DNA of 64,000 nt from Dongia_A sp035695765 (GCA_035695765.1 DASRRI010000078.1:1-64000), one strand, 5' to 3'; positions 1-8,847 are shown, counted from the first letter of the stretch. Made by a program: numbers and translations. The notes: generated by a model from the letters alone, not told the origin.

Positions 1-443
1 ACCAGGCGGAAATCCCCGCGAGCACTCTCCGGCAAGGCCGCCAGGTGAGTGCGGCAAGCCTCCAGCAGATTGAAGGTCCCAACGACGTTGCTCATGATGA
101 AAGCCTGCGGCCCATCGATCGACCGGTCGACGTGCGACTCCGCTGCCAGGTGAATGACTGCATCCGGACGGTGCCGTTGAAAGATGCCGGCCAGCGCCGA
201 CCGGTCGCACAGGTCCGCCTGTTCGAAGGCATAGCGTGGATCGCTCGCCAACGGCGTCAGGGCTGCGGGGCTCGATGCATAGCTGAGCCTGTCCAGATTG
301 ACGATCCGGCAATCGGTGGCCACCTGCAGCAGGCGGCACAAGGCTGAGCCGATAAAGCCGGCACCGCCGGTTACCAGGATTGTCCGCTGCCGCAATGCGC
401 CCCGCAGATCCTGGTCTGTCAGGGTAGTTCTTGGAGATGTCAT
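1..443 (-). CDS. rmlB: dTDP-glucose 4,6-dehydratase, N-terminal part (runs off window)
   Basis: The minus-strand reading from an ATG at 443 gives about 147 residues before the window edge. It has the Rossmann motif GGAGFIGS near residues 24-31, then NLDRLSYA and HLAAESHVDRSI, which are characteristic of RmlB/RfbB. The enzyme converts dTDP-glucose to dTDP-4-keto-6-deoxyglucose, the second step of dTDP-rhamnose synthesis. It fits with the rmlD-type reductase at 3910, although that gene is on the other strand. The first 20 or so residues are a non-conserved N-terminal extension, so a later start is possible. The C-terminal half, including the YxxxK motif, lies outside the window. Confidence 0.85.
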   Translation of the reverse strand, partial: MTSPRTTLTDQDLRGALRQRTILVTGGAGFIGSALCRLLQVATDCRIVNLDRLSYASSPAALTPLASDPRYAFEQADLCDRSALAGIFQRHRPDAVIHLAAESHVDRSIDGPQAFIMSNVVGTFNLLEACRTHLAALPESARGDFRL

Positions 444-846
444 GACAGGGTTCTCACGGCTGCGGGGCTCATTGGTCGCAGGTTCATAGCGTCGTACCGA
501 TGCGCCGTCTACTCCAGGCGAGCGTAAAAATACCCTTGAATCGCAATGTCTAAGGGTCCGGCAGCGCCACGGCTTTGCTACTGCTCGACCGCCGTTATGT
601 CCTTGAATAACTTGGGGAGATTAGGTACTACTCGATGCTTGGGAGCGGCCCTGGCCGAGGGCGGGTCATAAACCCGTCAAGCGGGCCGCGCGTGCGAACT
701 TGGGGTGCCTGACGCGGGTGAAGTGAAAGTGAACCTGCCAGGCGGTGAGGATTGTGGATGATCCAACCGTGGGGACGGAGTGGTCCAGGCGCGTCGATCA
801 GCGTACTGGCCGGGCGGACGCAGTCGCGCCGGCGTGGGAAGAATAG
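444..846. other. Intergenic region between divergent polysaccharide genes
   Basis: About 400 bases separate rmlB (minus) from the glycosyltransferase (plus). Short open frames exist on both strands but none shows a family pattern or ribosome binding site. The region should hold both divergent promoters. A GGAAGA motif just before the ATG at 847 is the only site I would point to. Confidence 0.5.
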
Positions 847-2070
847 ATGCGCCTAGCCTGGATCGTTCCCAACGTCGACCCAAAGGTCGCGAGCTTCCGC
901 TATCGCTGCCTTATCCCGGCCTGGGCATTGCAGCAGGCTGGTCACGACAGCGCAATTTTCGTCGATGAGCAGCCGGACCCGTCGGAATTCGACGCCCTGA
1001 TCGTCGTCAAGCAAGCTGGTGATCGGCTCCATGATGTGGCGCGTGCGTTCCGGACGCGCGGAAAGCCGGTCTTCCTCGATCTGTGCGACAATATTTTCGT
1101 GCCGGGCTATGCGCAGCGCCGCGGCCCGGAACTGTCGGCGGAGACGGCCGTCAGTCTGGCGCGCCACGCCGACGCCTTGGTCACGCCGACCCAGGCCTTG
1201 AAGCGGGTGGCCCGCCAGCAACTGGGAGAGGATGTGGCAAGCTGGGTCGTGCCGGACGCGGCACTTACGCCTGATTCCTATCAATCAATTTCCGCCTGGC
1301 TTCCGCGCGCGGTCGTCGCCGCGCCGTTGCGCGGCATGGACCGCTTCATTTCCGGCTCCCGCCGGGTGTTTGGCGCGGAGGGAGACTGGGACAGCTTGGT
1401 TGCGCAGAGCGGCTCTTCCGGCGGCCGCGATCTGCATGACGACGACGCCTTCGGCGTCGAATCAGATTGGCAGGTCGATCATCTGCCGGACGACACGGCG
1501 CGCGTGATCTGGTTCGGCCGTCACGGCAGTTTCCACTCCGAATTCGGTATGGGCCTCCTCAGGCCGGTGATCGAGGAGCTGGAGCGCGCCCATCGCGACC
1601 GGCCGATCGAGCTCGTGGTCATCAGCAACAACCGGATCCGGTTCGACGCCCTGACGCACGGCGTCAAGGTCTTCACGCGCTACGAAACCTGGTCCAACGA
1701 GCGCGTGTTCTTCGAATTGTCCCGCGCCGACCTATTCGTCATGCCGGGCGCTTCGGACTCGTTCTCGCTGTGCAAGTCGGCCAACCGTGCTGTCCTTGCC
1801 CTCGCCAACAACGTGCCGGTGGTGGCGTCCTACCTGGAATCGCTTGAGCCGCTGCGCGACGTTGTGATGATTGACGATTGGCGCGCTGGCATCGGCGCCT
1901 ACCTGTTCAGTCCGCGCATTGCGGCCGAACATCTGGCAAGTGCGCAGCCCATCCTGGCCGAACAGTTCAGTGTCGAAGCGATCGGCCGGCAGTGGAGCAA
2001 CGTTCTTGGTGTCCCTGCCGAGCTGTCCGAACCCAGCTCCTACTGGCAGCCCGCCGCTCAAATGGCTTGA
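847..2070 (+). CDS. Glycosyltransferase (GT-B / family 4-like)
   Basis: The 407-residue protein opens with MRLAWIVPNVDPKVASFRYRC-type sequence, as in GT-B glycosyltransferases that begin with a short beta strand and a sugar-acceptor loop. The C-terminal half (about residues 215-370) has the order typical of a nucleotide-sugar binding domain, including GASDSFSLCKSANRAVLALA and NNVPVVAS. A GGAAGA ribosome binding site precedes the ATG. It is followed after 27 bases by an ABC exporter and then by rmlD, so a role in building an exported rhamnose-containing glycan is inferred. The acceptor and donor cannot be told from sequence. Confidence 0.7.
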   Translation: MRLAWIVPNVDPKVASFRYRCLIPAWALQQAGHDSAIFVDEQPDPSEFDALIVVKQAGDRLHDVARAFRTRGKPVFLDLCDNIFVPGYAQRRGPELSAETAVSLARHADALVTPTQALKRVARQQLGEDVASWVVPDAALTPDSYQSISAWLPRAVVAAPLRGMDRFISGSRRVFGAEGDWDSLVAQSGSSGGRDLHDDDAFGVESDWQVDHLPDDTARVIWFGRHGSFHSEFGMGLLRPVIEELERAHRDRPIELVVISNNRIRFDALTHGVKVFTRYETWSNERVFFELSRADLFVMPGASDSFSLCKSANRAVLALANNVPVVASYLESLEPLRDVVMIDDWRAGIGAYLFSPRIAAEHLASAQPILAEQFSVEAIGRQWSNVLGVPAELSEPSSYWQPAAQMA

Positions 2071-2097
2071 GCGGACGGGCGTAGGCAGAAGAAGGAA

Positions 2098-3900
2098 ATG
2101 GCGAAGAACAATCCGAAGAAGCCGGGCCTGGTGCGCTCGATGCTGATCTCCTTGCGGGCCGTTCCACCGCGGGAACGCAGCATCGTGCTGTTCGGGGTGG
2201 CTGTTTCCAGCATTTTCGAGCTGATCGGTTTCGCGACCGTCATCCCGTTGCTATCCATCATGAGCCCGGAATCCGACCTCGAGATGGGCGGAAAGCGCGC
2301 GATAATCCGCGACGGGATCGAGCGTGCGTTCAGTGCCATCGGCTTGCCGATGACCTTGACCACTCTTCTCGTCAGCATCCTTGTCTTCATGGTGGTGAAG
2401 GCAGTCATCACGATCGTGGTGACGCGCTACGTCGCCAGCGTCATGGCGCGGGTCAATACCGAGGCCAGGCTCGACGTCATCCATACCCTGATGCATGCGC
2501 GCTGGAGCTTCTACGCGCGCCAGAGATTAAGCCGCCTGGTCTCCGCCGCGGGTGAAAGCTCGAACGCCGTTGGCGATGCGTTCCAGCTCAGCACCGACAT
2601 GCTGATGGCCTTTCTCCGCATCTTCATCTATCTGCTCATCTTCTACGTGATCGCGCCCGCGATGGTGCTGGTGGCAGCCGGCGTCGCAACGGTGATGGCA
2701 GTCTCCTATGGCGCGCTGGTGCGCCAATCCAAGCGCGCCGCCAAGAACCAGAGCAGGGCCATGAGCCGGATGAAGGCGGATCTGACCGACGTCTTCATCG
2801 GCATCAAGTCGATCCGCGCCATGGGCCGCCAGGCGCAGATGTCGACGTTGCTTGCCAACGACAGCGATGCCCTGGACGAGAGCATGCGCTCGCGCGTGCT
2901 GTCGGCGGAATATGCCGAGGAACTGCAGGCGCCCATCATCGCGATCTGCATGATCCTGGGCTTGATGGGCGGCAGTAGTTTGTTGCATCTCAGCGGCCAC
3001 GAATTGTTGCTGGCGTCCATTCTTCTGGTGCGGCTGGTGAATACGTTCGGATTCGTGCAACGCGGCACGCAGCGGCTGATGACGGCCCAGGTCTGGCTGA
3101 GCTCGGCCAAGAGCCTGGTCGATGCCGCGGCCGCAAGCCAGGAGCAGCTGACCGGCGGGAAGGCGCCCGACCCGGCGGCAGGCGTCCGGTTCGAGGGCGT
3201 CTCGTTCAAGCATGCCGACGGGCGGGAATTGCTGTCGAAGGTCGATTTCGCGTTGGAGCCGGGGAAGATCACGACCCTGGTCGGCCCCTCCGGCGTCGGC
3301 AAGACCACGACGCTCGATCTCATCATCGGATTGTTGCCGGCGCGCTCCGGCAAGCTTTGGCTGGGCGGCATCGACAGCACCGAAGTCGATCTCGCCAAAT
3401 GGCGCCAGGGTATCGGCTACGTGCCTCAGGACGTGACCTTGTTCCACGATACTGTCCGCAACAACGTCGCGCTGGGTGAAGAGAAGTTCACCGACGAAGA
3501 GGTTTGGCGGGCCCTGCGTGCCGCGGGCGCGGACGAATTCATCGAAGCCCTGCCGGAAGGCCTGGATCATGTGGTTGGCGAACGCGGCCAGATGCTGTCC
3601 GGTGGCCAGCGGCAGCGCATCGCCCTCGCCCGCGCCTTGCTGCATCGGCCGGCGATCCTGGTGCTGGACGAAGCGACCGCCGGCCTCGACCGCGAAACCG
3701 AGGAAGCGATCTGCGCCCACATCCGGGACATGGTGACGAGCGCGGGCCTGACGGTGGTCGCGGTCACCCATGGAGAGGCGTGGCGGCAGATGGCCGATCA
3801 CATCTACAAGCTGGCAGACGGCAACATCCTGCCGGTTGAAGCCGGCCCTCCGGCCGAAGTGGTGCCGATCTCCAAGGCCAGCCCGCAATTGACCGCGTAA
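2098..3900 (+). CDS. ABC exporter, fused membrane and ATPase domains (MsbA/PglK-like)
   Basis: This 600-residue half-transporter has an N-terminal membrane domain of about six helices (residues 20-320) and a C-terminal nucleotide-binding domain. The Walker A motif GPSGVGKTT lies near residue 395, a Q-loop in GYVPQDV, the signature LSGGQRQR near 501, Walker B ILVLDEA near 520, and an H-loop histidine in VAVTHG. It would work as a homodimer in the inner membrane. Its place between a glycosyltransferase and rmlD suggests flipping of a lipid-linked sugar, but lipid or peptide export is not excluded. Starts at an ATG preceded by AGAAGGAA. Confidence 0.85.
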   Translation: MAKNNPKKPGLVRSMLISLRAVPPRERSIVLFGVAVSSIFELIGFATVIPLLSIMSPESDLEMGGKRAIIRDGIERAFSAIGLPMTLTTLLVSILVFMVVKAVITIVVTRYVASVMARVNTEARLDVIHTLMHARWSFYARQRLSRLVSAAGESSNAVGDAFQLSTDMLMAFLRIFIYLLIFYVIAPAMVLVAAGVATVMAVSYGALVRQSKRAAKNQSRAMSRMKADLTDVFIGIKSIRAMGRQAQMSTLLANDSDALDESMRSRVLSAEYAEELQAPIIAICMILGLMGGSSLLHLSGHELLLASILLVRLVNTFGFVQRGTQRLMTAQVWLSSAKSLVDAAAASQEQLTGGKAPDPAAGVRFEGVSFKHADGRELLSKVDFALEPGKITTLVGPSGVGKTTTLDLIIGLLPARSGKLWLGGIDSTEVDLAKWRQGIGYVPQDVTLFHDTVRNNVALGEEKFTDEEVWRALRAAGADEFIEALPEGLDHVVGERGQMLSGGQRQRIALARALLHRPAILVLDEATAGLDRETEEAICAHIRDMVTSAGLTVVAVTHGEAWRQMADHIYKLADGNILPVEAGPPAEVVPISKASPQLTA

Positions 3901-3909
3901 CCGGATCCC

Positions 3910-4797
3910 GTGCCCAAGATCATCGTCATCGGCGAGAGCGGACAGCTTGCACAATCACTGAGGAAGCTGCCTTGGCCACCAGGCTGCGACCTGGCCTTCC
4001 ACGGCCGGCGATCATTTCAGAATGAGTTTGGGCCGGATCGGGTTCGCGATCTCGTCCGAGCGGCGGGCGCGCATCTGGTTCTCAATGCCGCGGCCTACAC
4101 GGCGGTCGATCGCGCGGAAAGCGAACCGCAGGCAGCCGCCGCGCTCAATGCCGATCTGCCGCAAGCACTGGCCGGCGTGTGCCGCGCGCTGGATCTGCCC
4201 CTCGTGCATGTGTCGACCGACTACGTGTTCGATGGCGAGAAGCGCTCGCCCTATCTTGAGACCGATCCGACCAATCCGCTCAGCGTCTATGGCGCAACCA
4301 AGCTGACTGGAGAAGGAAATGTCGCCGGGGCTGAGCTGCGGCGCTGGGCGATCCTGCGCACATCATGGGTGATCAGCGAGATCGGCGAAACATTTCCGGT
4401 GAAACTCCTGCGCCGCGCCCGTGCGGGAGCAGCCTTGCGCGTGGTCGATGATCAATGGGGCTGTCCGACCGCGGCCTCGGACTTGGCGGGCGCGATACAG
4501 CGCCTGGGTCTGATGCTGCTCGACAGCGACGGCGCAGCGTCCGGTTTATATCATTTCTGCGGCGCATCGGAGATGAGCTGGCACGGCTTAGCCGGGAAAC
4601 TGCTGGATGCTGCGGAAGACGCGGGGCTGAAACGGCCGCCGCTGCAAGCGATCACGAGCGCGGAACTCAAGGCGCAGGCGCGCCGGCCGGCTTATTCGGT
4701 CTTGTCCTGCGCGAGGATTAAGCAGGCATGCCGCCTCGTAGGCGCGGGTATCGAGCAGGACATGAGGCGCATGGTGCAACTCATCCTGGCGGCCTAG
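3910..4797 (+). CDS. rmlD: dTDP-4-dehydrorhamnose reductase
   Basis: The protein has 295 residues, the usual length for RmlD/RfbD. It starts with GTG, 9 bases after the ABC exporter stop. GESGQLAQSL near residue 7 is the NAD(P)H-binding loop, VLNAAAYTAVDRAE and HVSTDYVFDG are family hallmarks, and YGATKLTGE near residue 127 carries the catalytic Tyr-Lys pair. It reduces dTDP-4-keto-rhamnose to dTDP-L-rhamnose, completing the pathway begun by RmlB. Its last four bases overlap the convergent small gene at 4794. Confidence 0.93.
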   Translation: MPKIIVIGESGQLAQSLRKLPWPPGCDLAFHGRRSFQNEFGPDRVRDLVRAAGAHLVLNAAAYTAVDRAESEPQAAAALNADLPQALAGVCRALDLPLVHVSTDYVFDGEKRSPYLETDPTNPLSVYGATKLTGEGNVAGAELRRWAILRTSWVISEIGETFPVKLLRRARAGAALRVVDDQWGCPTAASDLAGAIQRLGLMLLDSDGAASGLYHFCGASEMSWHGLAGKLLDAAEDAGLKRPPLQAITSAELKAQARRPAYSVLSCARIKQACRLVGAGIEQDMRRMVQLILAA

Positions 4798-5102
4798 TCC
4801 AGCCGGGTTTCATCGGGGCGGTAGTGGAAAATCTCCCACCGCACCTTGGCCCAGCGGTATGCATCCATCAGTGCAATGGCATGGATGAAAAATCCACCCG
4901 CATAGCGGCCGACGAATGATGCGTCCGGCGCGGCATATTTCGACGTGATGAAGCCAAGCAGCAGTGCCGTGAACGCGAACAGCAGGCCTCGCGCCGGCTG
5001 GTTGTTCATGATCTGCCCGACCCCCGGCAGGAATGCGGCGATTGCCAAAACAAGGCGAGGACGAAACGGCGGTTTGATCGGCGGCTGGGGCGAGTTCGCC
5101 AT
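4794..5102 (-). CDS. Small membrane protein, unknown function
   Basis: The 102-residue protein is rich in hydrophobic segments at about residues 19-38, 42-60 and 68-85, with PGVGQIMNNQPARG between the first two. This resembles short TM2/DUF5683-like membrane proteins, but I cannot assign a family firmly. The ATG at 5102 is chosen because GAGGTG lies 5 bases upstream. A GTG at 5114 is in frame but has no ribosome binding site. It follows the gene ending at 5111 closely, so the two are probably cotranscribed. Confidence 0.6.
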   Translation of the reverse strand: MANSPQPPIKPPFRPRLVLAIAAFLPGVGQIMNNQPARGLLFAFTALLLGFITSKYAAPDASFVGRYAGGFFIHAIALMDAYRWAKVRWEIFHYRPDETRLD

Positions 5103-5110
5103 AATGCACC

Positions 5111-5809
5111 TCACGCCGCTTGCCTAGCGGCGGCGAGATCGCGATGCAGGGCGATGAGCCGGTCCATCAGGTCTTTCAGCAGCGGCTCGGACACTTGCGG
5201 GCTCTCGAACTCGGCCTGGCGCAACACCAGATACTCCGCACGCCGCGCCTGATCCAGCATGTAAACCAATCGGATGCCTTTCGGCGTGATTAGCATTTCC
5301 TTGGCCTGCGGGGTCGCGAAATAACCTATATGGCGATCGATGGTGCGCCGATCGGGCAGGCGATCGGGGTCGTCGGTGCGGACGAGGGCGCCGTCCGGCC
5401 AGCCGGGCAACGGCTCGATCCGATGAGGCAGATCGACCGACGGCGAATAGAACTCGACATTCTGCGATCGCACCAGGATATCGAGCGTCGAACGGCCGGG
5501 CGCCGGCGCCAGCAGCGACACCCGCAGCCAGAGCACCGGCAGCTTGCGGAACGTCAGTGTGTCGACGATGGCATCGATGCGAAAATCGTGGTCGCGATAG
5601 CGGCCGGCAAGTTCGGGATAGTCGACGCCGGATTGCGTCACGCGATAGGTCGAGAACAGGCCATAGGCCGGCGCGAAGGCAGCGCCGCGCAACTTGCGGA
5701 TGGCCGCCCGGTTGCGGCGATAGAGCGCGGCCAGGATAGCCAGTGCAACTGCCACCAGGGCGGCGACTATGGCGGTGGCGAGTTCCGGCGGCAGGCGCGA
5801 CAATTCCAA
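5111..5809 (-). CDS. Membrane-anchored protein of unknown function
   Basis: This is a 232-residue protein with one N-terminal transmembrane segment (about residues 10-30) followed by RRNR and a soluble domain of about 200 residues. The soluble part contains no motif I recognise. FDLR-like features are absent, and the segment from about 60 to 150 is rich in beta-type sequence. The start is uncertain: a TTG at 5809 sits directly on AAGAGGA, while the TTG at 5803 has better spacing. It probably forms an operon with the small membrane protein downstream. Confidence 0.55.
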   Translation of the reverse strand: MELSRLPPELATAIVAALVAVALAILAALYRRNRAAIRKLRGAAFAPAYGLFSTYRVTQSGVDYPELAGRYRDHDFRIDAIVDTLTFRKLPVLWLRVSLLAPAPGRSTLDILVRSQNVEFYSPSVDLPHRIEPLPGWPDGALVRTDDPDRLPDRRTIDRHIGYFATPQAKEMLITPKGIRLVYMLDQARRAEYLVLRQAEFESPQVSEPLLKDLMDRLIALHRDLAAARQAA

Positions 5810-5849
5810 TCCTCTTCAGCGACGGCTACCGGAACACCCTAACAGAAAT

Positions 5850-5873
5850 GCGGCCGGCTGTGAGGCCGGCCGC
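5850..5873 (-). terminator. Hairpin downstream of the amine permease
   Basis: GCGGCCGGC and GCCGGCCGC form a 9-bp stem with a 6-base loop, 23 bases past the permease stop. On the minus strand it is followed by ATTTCTGTT, a weak U tract. Confidence 0.6.
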
Positions 5874-5895
5874 CAGTTGTGCGTGGTATCCTCGC

Positions 5896-7296
5896 TCAGT
5901 AGCCTTGCGGCTTCGGCCATGACATCGTGAACTGGTCACCGCGCCGCACGTACTTATAGCGGAACAGCACGAACCATACCGAAGCGATGATGTAGAACGC
6001 CATCATCGCCAGAAGTTGCGTTCCAAATCCGAAATACACGGCGATGTAGGTGGCGGTGCACAGCGTCAGCAGCAGGAGCGCCGGGAAAGGATGTAACGGG
6101 TGCTCGTAACCGCGCTTGATCGAACCGATCGGCCACTTGTTCCTGAACTTGAACATGTTGATCGGCATGAACGTATAGCCGAGCAGGCCGGATAGGATCG
6201 AGAATGTGATGGTCGCCGCCAGCCAACCCGAGAATCCGAACCCGACCGCGATCGGGATCAGGAACAGGATCGCGCGATAGGGCGTCCGGTATTTCGGGTG
6301 CACGGCCGAGAAGAACTGCGGCAGATAGCGGTCGCGTCCCATCGAGAACCAGGCGCGTGCCGCATCGTTGATGCAGCCATTGGCTGAAGCGATCGCGGAA
6401 AAGATCGTTCCGACAAACAGCAGGACATGCAGGCCTTGGCTGCCCGAGATCTTGGCCGTGTCGTAGAGCGGCGCCAGTTCCAGATCGTTGCCCAGATATT
6501 CCCAGGGCAACGTACCGGCCGCCGTGTACCAGGTCAGCGCCGCGGCAATCAGGAGGGTGATCATACCGGTCATGGTGCCGAGCGGCAACGAACGGCCGCA
6601 GGAGCGGACCTCTTCCGCCGCTTGGCAAGTGCCCTCGATGCCGAGATAGTACCAGATCGCGAACTGGAACCCGGCAAGAACGCCAAGCCAGCCGTAGGGC
6701 AGCCCAGTCAGCAATGCCTTGTGCTGCAGCGGCACATCGACCGCGACCCCGAACTGGAAGCACAGGAACAGCACGATGATCGAGGCGAAGGCGATGGCCG
6801 TAATCAGGAAATTGACGGTTAGAGCCATGAGCACGCCGCGATAGTTGAGCCAGGCCAATATTGCGACGGAGAAGAACACAAACGGTTCGTATGCGACCGT
6901 CGCGCCAAGCTCGCTCGCGCCGATCTGGATCAGAATCCCGGTGACGATTACGTCGGAGGCTTCGAGCATGGTATAGGCCATGACGAGATAGAGCCCGACA
7001 TTGAACGCCATCAGTGGTCCGGTCGTGTGCTTAGCCTGCGTATACTGGCCGCCTGCCGCCGCCACTGTCGACGTGACCTCTGAATCCAGCATCGCGACGC
7101 AGGTATAAAGCAGCCCGATGATGAAGCAGCCGGCCAGCGATCCAAGAGCACCCGCCTTGCCGACCGAGTAGTTCCAGCCCATGAACTCGCCGACCAGCAC
7201 GATGCCGACGCCGAGCGCCCAGACATGAGTGGGGCCGAGGACCTTCAGAAGATTGATGTGCTTGGGCTTCTGCCCGCCTGCAACCACGTCGGTCAT
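5896..7296 (-). CDS. APC family amino acid/amine permease (ethanolamine permease-like)
   Basis: The protein has 466 residues and about twelve hydrophobic segments. The N-terminus HVWALGVGIVLVGEFMGWNYSV and the segment VAAAGGQYTQAKHTTGP match the ethanolamine permease type of the amino acid-polyamine-organocation superfamily. A GGGG ribosome binding site lies 7 bases before the ATG. The gene ends a minus-strand run with three small membrane proteins and sits downstream of amt and the N-methylglutamate genes. Uptake of methylamine, a methylated amino acid or another amine is therefore the likely role, but the substrate is inferred only from context. Confidence 0.8.
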   Translation of the reverse strand: MTDVVAGGQKPKHINLLKVLGPTHVWALGVGIVLVGEFMGWNYSVGKAGALGSLAGCFIIGLLYTCVAMLDSEVTSTVAAAGGQYTQAKHTTGPLMAFNVGLYLVMAYTMLEASDVIVTGILIQIGASELGATVAYEPFVFFSVAILAWLNYRGVLMALTVNFLITAIAFASIIVLFLCFQFGVAVDVPLQHKALLTGLPYGWLGVLAGFQFAIWYYLGIEGTCQAAEEVRSCGRSLPLGTMTGMITLLIAAALTWYTAAGTLPWEYLGNDLELAPLYDTAKISGSQGLHVLLFVGTIFSAIASANGCINDAARAWFSMGRDRYLPQFFSAVHPKYRTPYRAILFLIPIAVGFGFSGWLAATITFSILSGLLGYTFMPINMFKFRNKWPIGSIKRGYEHPLHPFPALLLLTLCTATYIAVYFGFGTQLLAMMAFYIIASVWFVLFRYKYVRRGDQFTMSWPKPQGY

Positions 7297-7300
7297 GGCA

Positions 7301-7471
7301 TTACCCCTTCGAATGGTTCTGCTGGATCAGTTCGTCGACGCCTTCCTGCGAACTAGTCAGGACGTCTTCGCTGTATTGCTGGCTGACCTTGATTGCGTCC
7401 CACAGCATCCACAGAACCAGCAAAGCCGCGCCGATCCATGCGGCCCACTCCAAATAGTTCCAAGCTGTCAT
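7301..7471 (-). CDS. 56-residue single-pass membrane protein
   Basis: An ATG at 7471 with GGGGAGCAGCC just upstream opens a 56-codon frame ending in TAA at 7301. The protein begins MTAWNYLEWAAWIGAALLVL, a single hydrophobic helix (about residues 8-26), and continues as an acidic, Gln-rich tail (SQQYSEDV, DELIQQNHSKG). It lies between the permease (4 bases away) and the 178-residue membrane protein, in the same direction. Function is unknown. The tight spacing and clear ribosome binding site argue that it is a real subunit-like small protein. Confidence 0.75.
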   Translation of the reverse strand: MTAWNYLEWAAWIGAALLVLWMLWDAIKVSQQYSEDVLTSSQEGVDELIQQNHSKG

Positions 7472-7483
7472 GGCTGCTCCCCT

Positions 7484-8020
7484 TCAGCGTGATGAGCCGT
7501 CGAACCGCTCGGCGATGACCTGCCGATATTCCTTGTCCGACTGAGTCACCAGGAATGCGAAATACCCCGCCACCACGACCAGGGTCGCGATCAGTCCGGC
7601 CCACGAGAAGCTGTAGTCATACCGCGACGTGACGATGAGGGCTGCCCCCTCCATCGCATCCACCGGCTCCTGGCCCATCACGCCGGTAATGGACTGCGTG
7701 CCCTGGGTATCCCACAACCGCTGCCAAGCAGCCTGTGCTTCCGGTGGCTGCTCCAGCGCTTCCCAGGTCAGGCCCTGGAACGCGATCTTCCCATCGGGAC
7801 TAATGGTCTTAACCAGCCCGGCTTCATTCTTCAGAGTGGTAGCACCGTCGGAGGCGGTCTCGCTGGTGACCGTGCCGGGCAGCCAATCGACCTTGGCAGC
7901 GCCAGCCAGCCCGAGTTTCAGCGGCAGCCACAATGCAACGAAGACCAGGATCATGAGCAGGACGGAATCGATGACCTGCCCGATGATGCTTTGTGTCGGC
8001 GGTTGATATTTTGCGGCCAT
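7484..8020 (-). CDS. Two-pass membrane protein with a large central loop, unknown
   Basis: With the start at the ATG at 8020 (GGGAGA 7 bases upstream) the protein has 178 residues. It has a hydrophobic helix at about residues 17-38, a loop of about 95 residues, a second helix near 140-160, and a short charged tail. The loop holds a Trp-rich segment (LTWEALEQPPEAQAAWQRLW). An earlier ATG at 8035 lacks a ribosome binding site. I do not recognise the family. Its position in the amt-permease module suggests a role in amine or ammonium uptake at the membrane. Confidence 0.7.
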   Translation of the reverse strand: MAAKYQPPTQSIIGQVIDSVLLMILVFVALWLPLKLGLAGAAKVDWLPGTVTSETASDGATTLKNEAGLVKTISPDGKIAFQGLTWEALEQPPEAQAAWQRLWDTQGTQSITGVMGQEPVDAMEGAALIVTSRYDYSFSWAGLIATLVVVAGYFAFLVTQSDKEYRQVIAERFDGSSR

Positions 8021-8047
8021 GTTTGTCTCTCCCATTGCCGCGACGGA

Positions 8048-8356
8048 TCAGTGCCCGCCGCCGCCCTTCATCGCATCGAGATGTTTGATGTCGAGCTCGT
8101 AGATGGATTTCTTGTCGTGCGAATAGTGGCTGATCATCGCGCCGATGGACGCGGTGTTGAGGCCGCCCAGGATGAGTGCGGCGATGCCAATCACCACTTT
8201 GACCGAGCCATCTTCGACGTATCCGATGGTCGCGAAATAGACGAAGGCGAGGGTGATCCAGAGGGCTATGACGAAGCCCCAGGCCCACATCTTGTCCTGC
8301 TGGAACATGCGGTCGACGCGCGACTGCATCGACTGCCCGATGACATCTTGTGCCAT
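8048..8356 (-). CDS. Two-pass small membrane protein, unknown
   Basis: The ATG at 8356 is preceded by AGGGGAGG and opens a 102-residue frame (MAQDVIGQSMQSRVDRMF...). The longer frame upstream of it crosses a terminator and is not coding. Two hydrophobic helices (about 25-44 and 52-72) are joined by a short GYVEDG turn, and the C-terminus is KGGGGH. It is the first gene after the terminator at 8558-8588, so it probably heads its own transcript with the next two small genes and the permease. Confidence 0.72.
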   Translation of the reverse strand: MAQDVIGQSMQSRVDRMFQQDKMWAWGFVIALWITLAFVYFATIGYVEDGSVKVVIGIAALILGGLNTASIGAMISHYSHDKKSIYELDIKHLDAMKGGGGH

Positions 8357-8557
8357 GAATAGCCTCCCCTTGTGCTCCGACTCGGCGCCTTGCCAGCGTT
8401 CTGGTCGAGTCGGGGACTGCACGGCGCGGCATACTGCCACGGGCAAACAAAATCCACTAGGAGGAAATTTTTTTGAATAGTCAGAAATCGGCACCAGCTG
8501 TCGTTTTCGCATCCAAGTGCCCGTCTCGATGCTGCAAAGGATGGAAGGGATCGCGGC

Positions 8558-8588
8558 AAAAAAGGAGCGCCGCCACGCGGCGGCGCTC
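8558..8588 (-). terminator. Rho-independent terminator after the small gene downstream of amt
   Basis: GAGCGCCGCC (8565-8574) and GGCGGCGCTC (8579-8588) form a perfect 10-bp stem with a 4-base loop. On the minus strand it is followed by CCTTTTTTGC, a proper U tract. It separates the amt transcript from the permease transcript. Confidence 0.85.
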
Positions 8589-8610
8589 AAATGCGTGCTG
8601 AAGCGGAACG

Positions 8611-8847
8611 TTACATGCGTTCGAGACTGTGTTCGTCGGTTACCGCCTTTTGCAGATTGCCGGATTGGCGAAGCCGTCGAGCCTCGCTGTCCAGGCGCTT
8701 GTTCTCCATCTTGATCTGCCAGATGTGCCAGCCCACCCAAAAGATGAGGCACAGCATGACCATGAACCCTTCCCACCCGACGAACGGATAGATGGGGCCA
8801 AGCTCCATGAGGTTGCCGTCCCAATTGTCAAAGTTCCCAGTCGACAT
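8611..8847 (-). CDS. 78-residue single-pass membrane protein
   Basis: The protein has one hydrophobic helix (about residues 20-44, GPIYPFVGWEGFMVMLCLIF) followed by a basic, amphipathic stretch (KMENKRLDSEARRLRQS) that could form a coiled coil. GGAGA lies 8 bases before the ATG. It sits 21 bases downstream of amt and just before a strong terminator, so it is cotranscribed with amt. It is not a P-II protein. Function is unknown, and an accessory role to Amt is inferred from position only. Confidence 0.72.
   Translation of the reverse strand: MSTGNFDNWDGNLMELGPIYPFVGWEGFMVMLCLIFWVGWHIWQIKMENKRLDSEARRLRQSGNLQKAVTDEHSLERM

Noticed and set aside
2527..3954. Long open frame (475 codons) antisense to the ABC exporter
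   Set aside because: It mirrors the coding bias of the exporter, has His/Gln/Arg-rich low-complexity sequence and no family pattern. It is a high-GC shadow.
8380..8500. Possible sigma-54 site in the gap upstream of the 102-residue membrane protein
   Set aside because: The best candidate (TGGCAG with CGC) misses the TTGC element at the required spacing.
8048..8824. 258-codon version of the small membrane protein gene
   Set aside because: The extra N-terminal part crosses a rho-independent terminator and is not hydrophobic or conserved-looking. The ATG at 8356 has a strong ribosome binding site.
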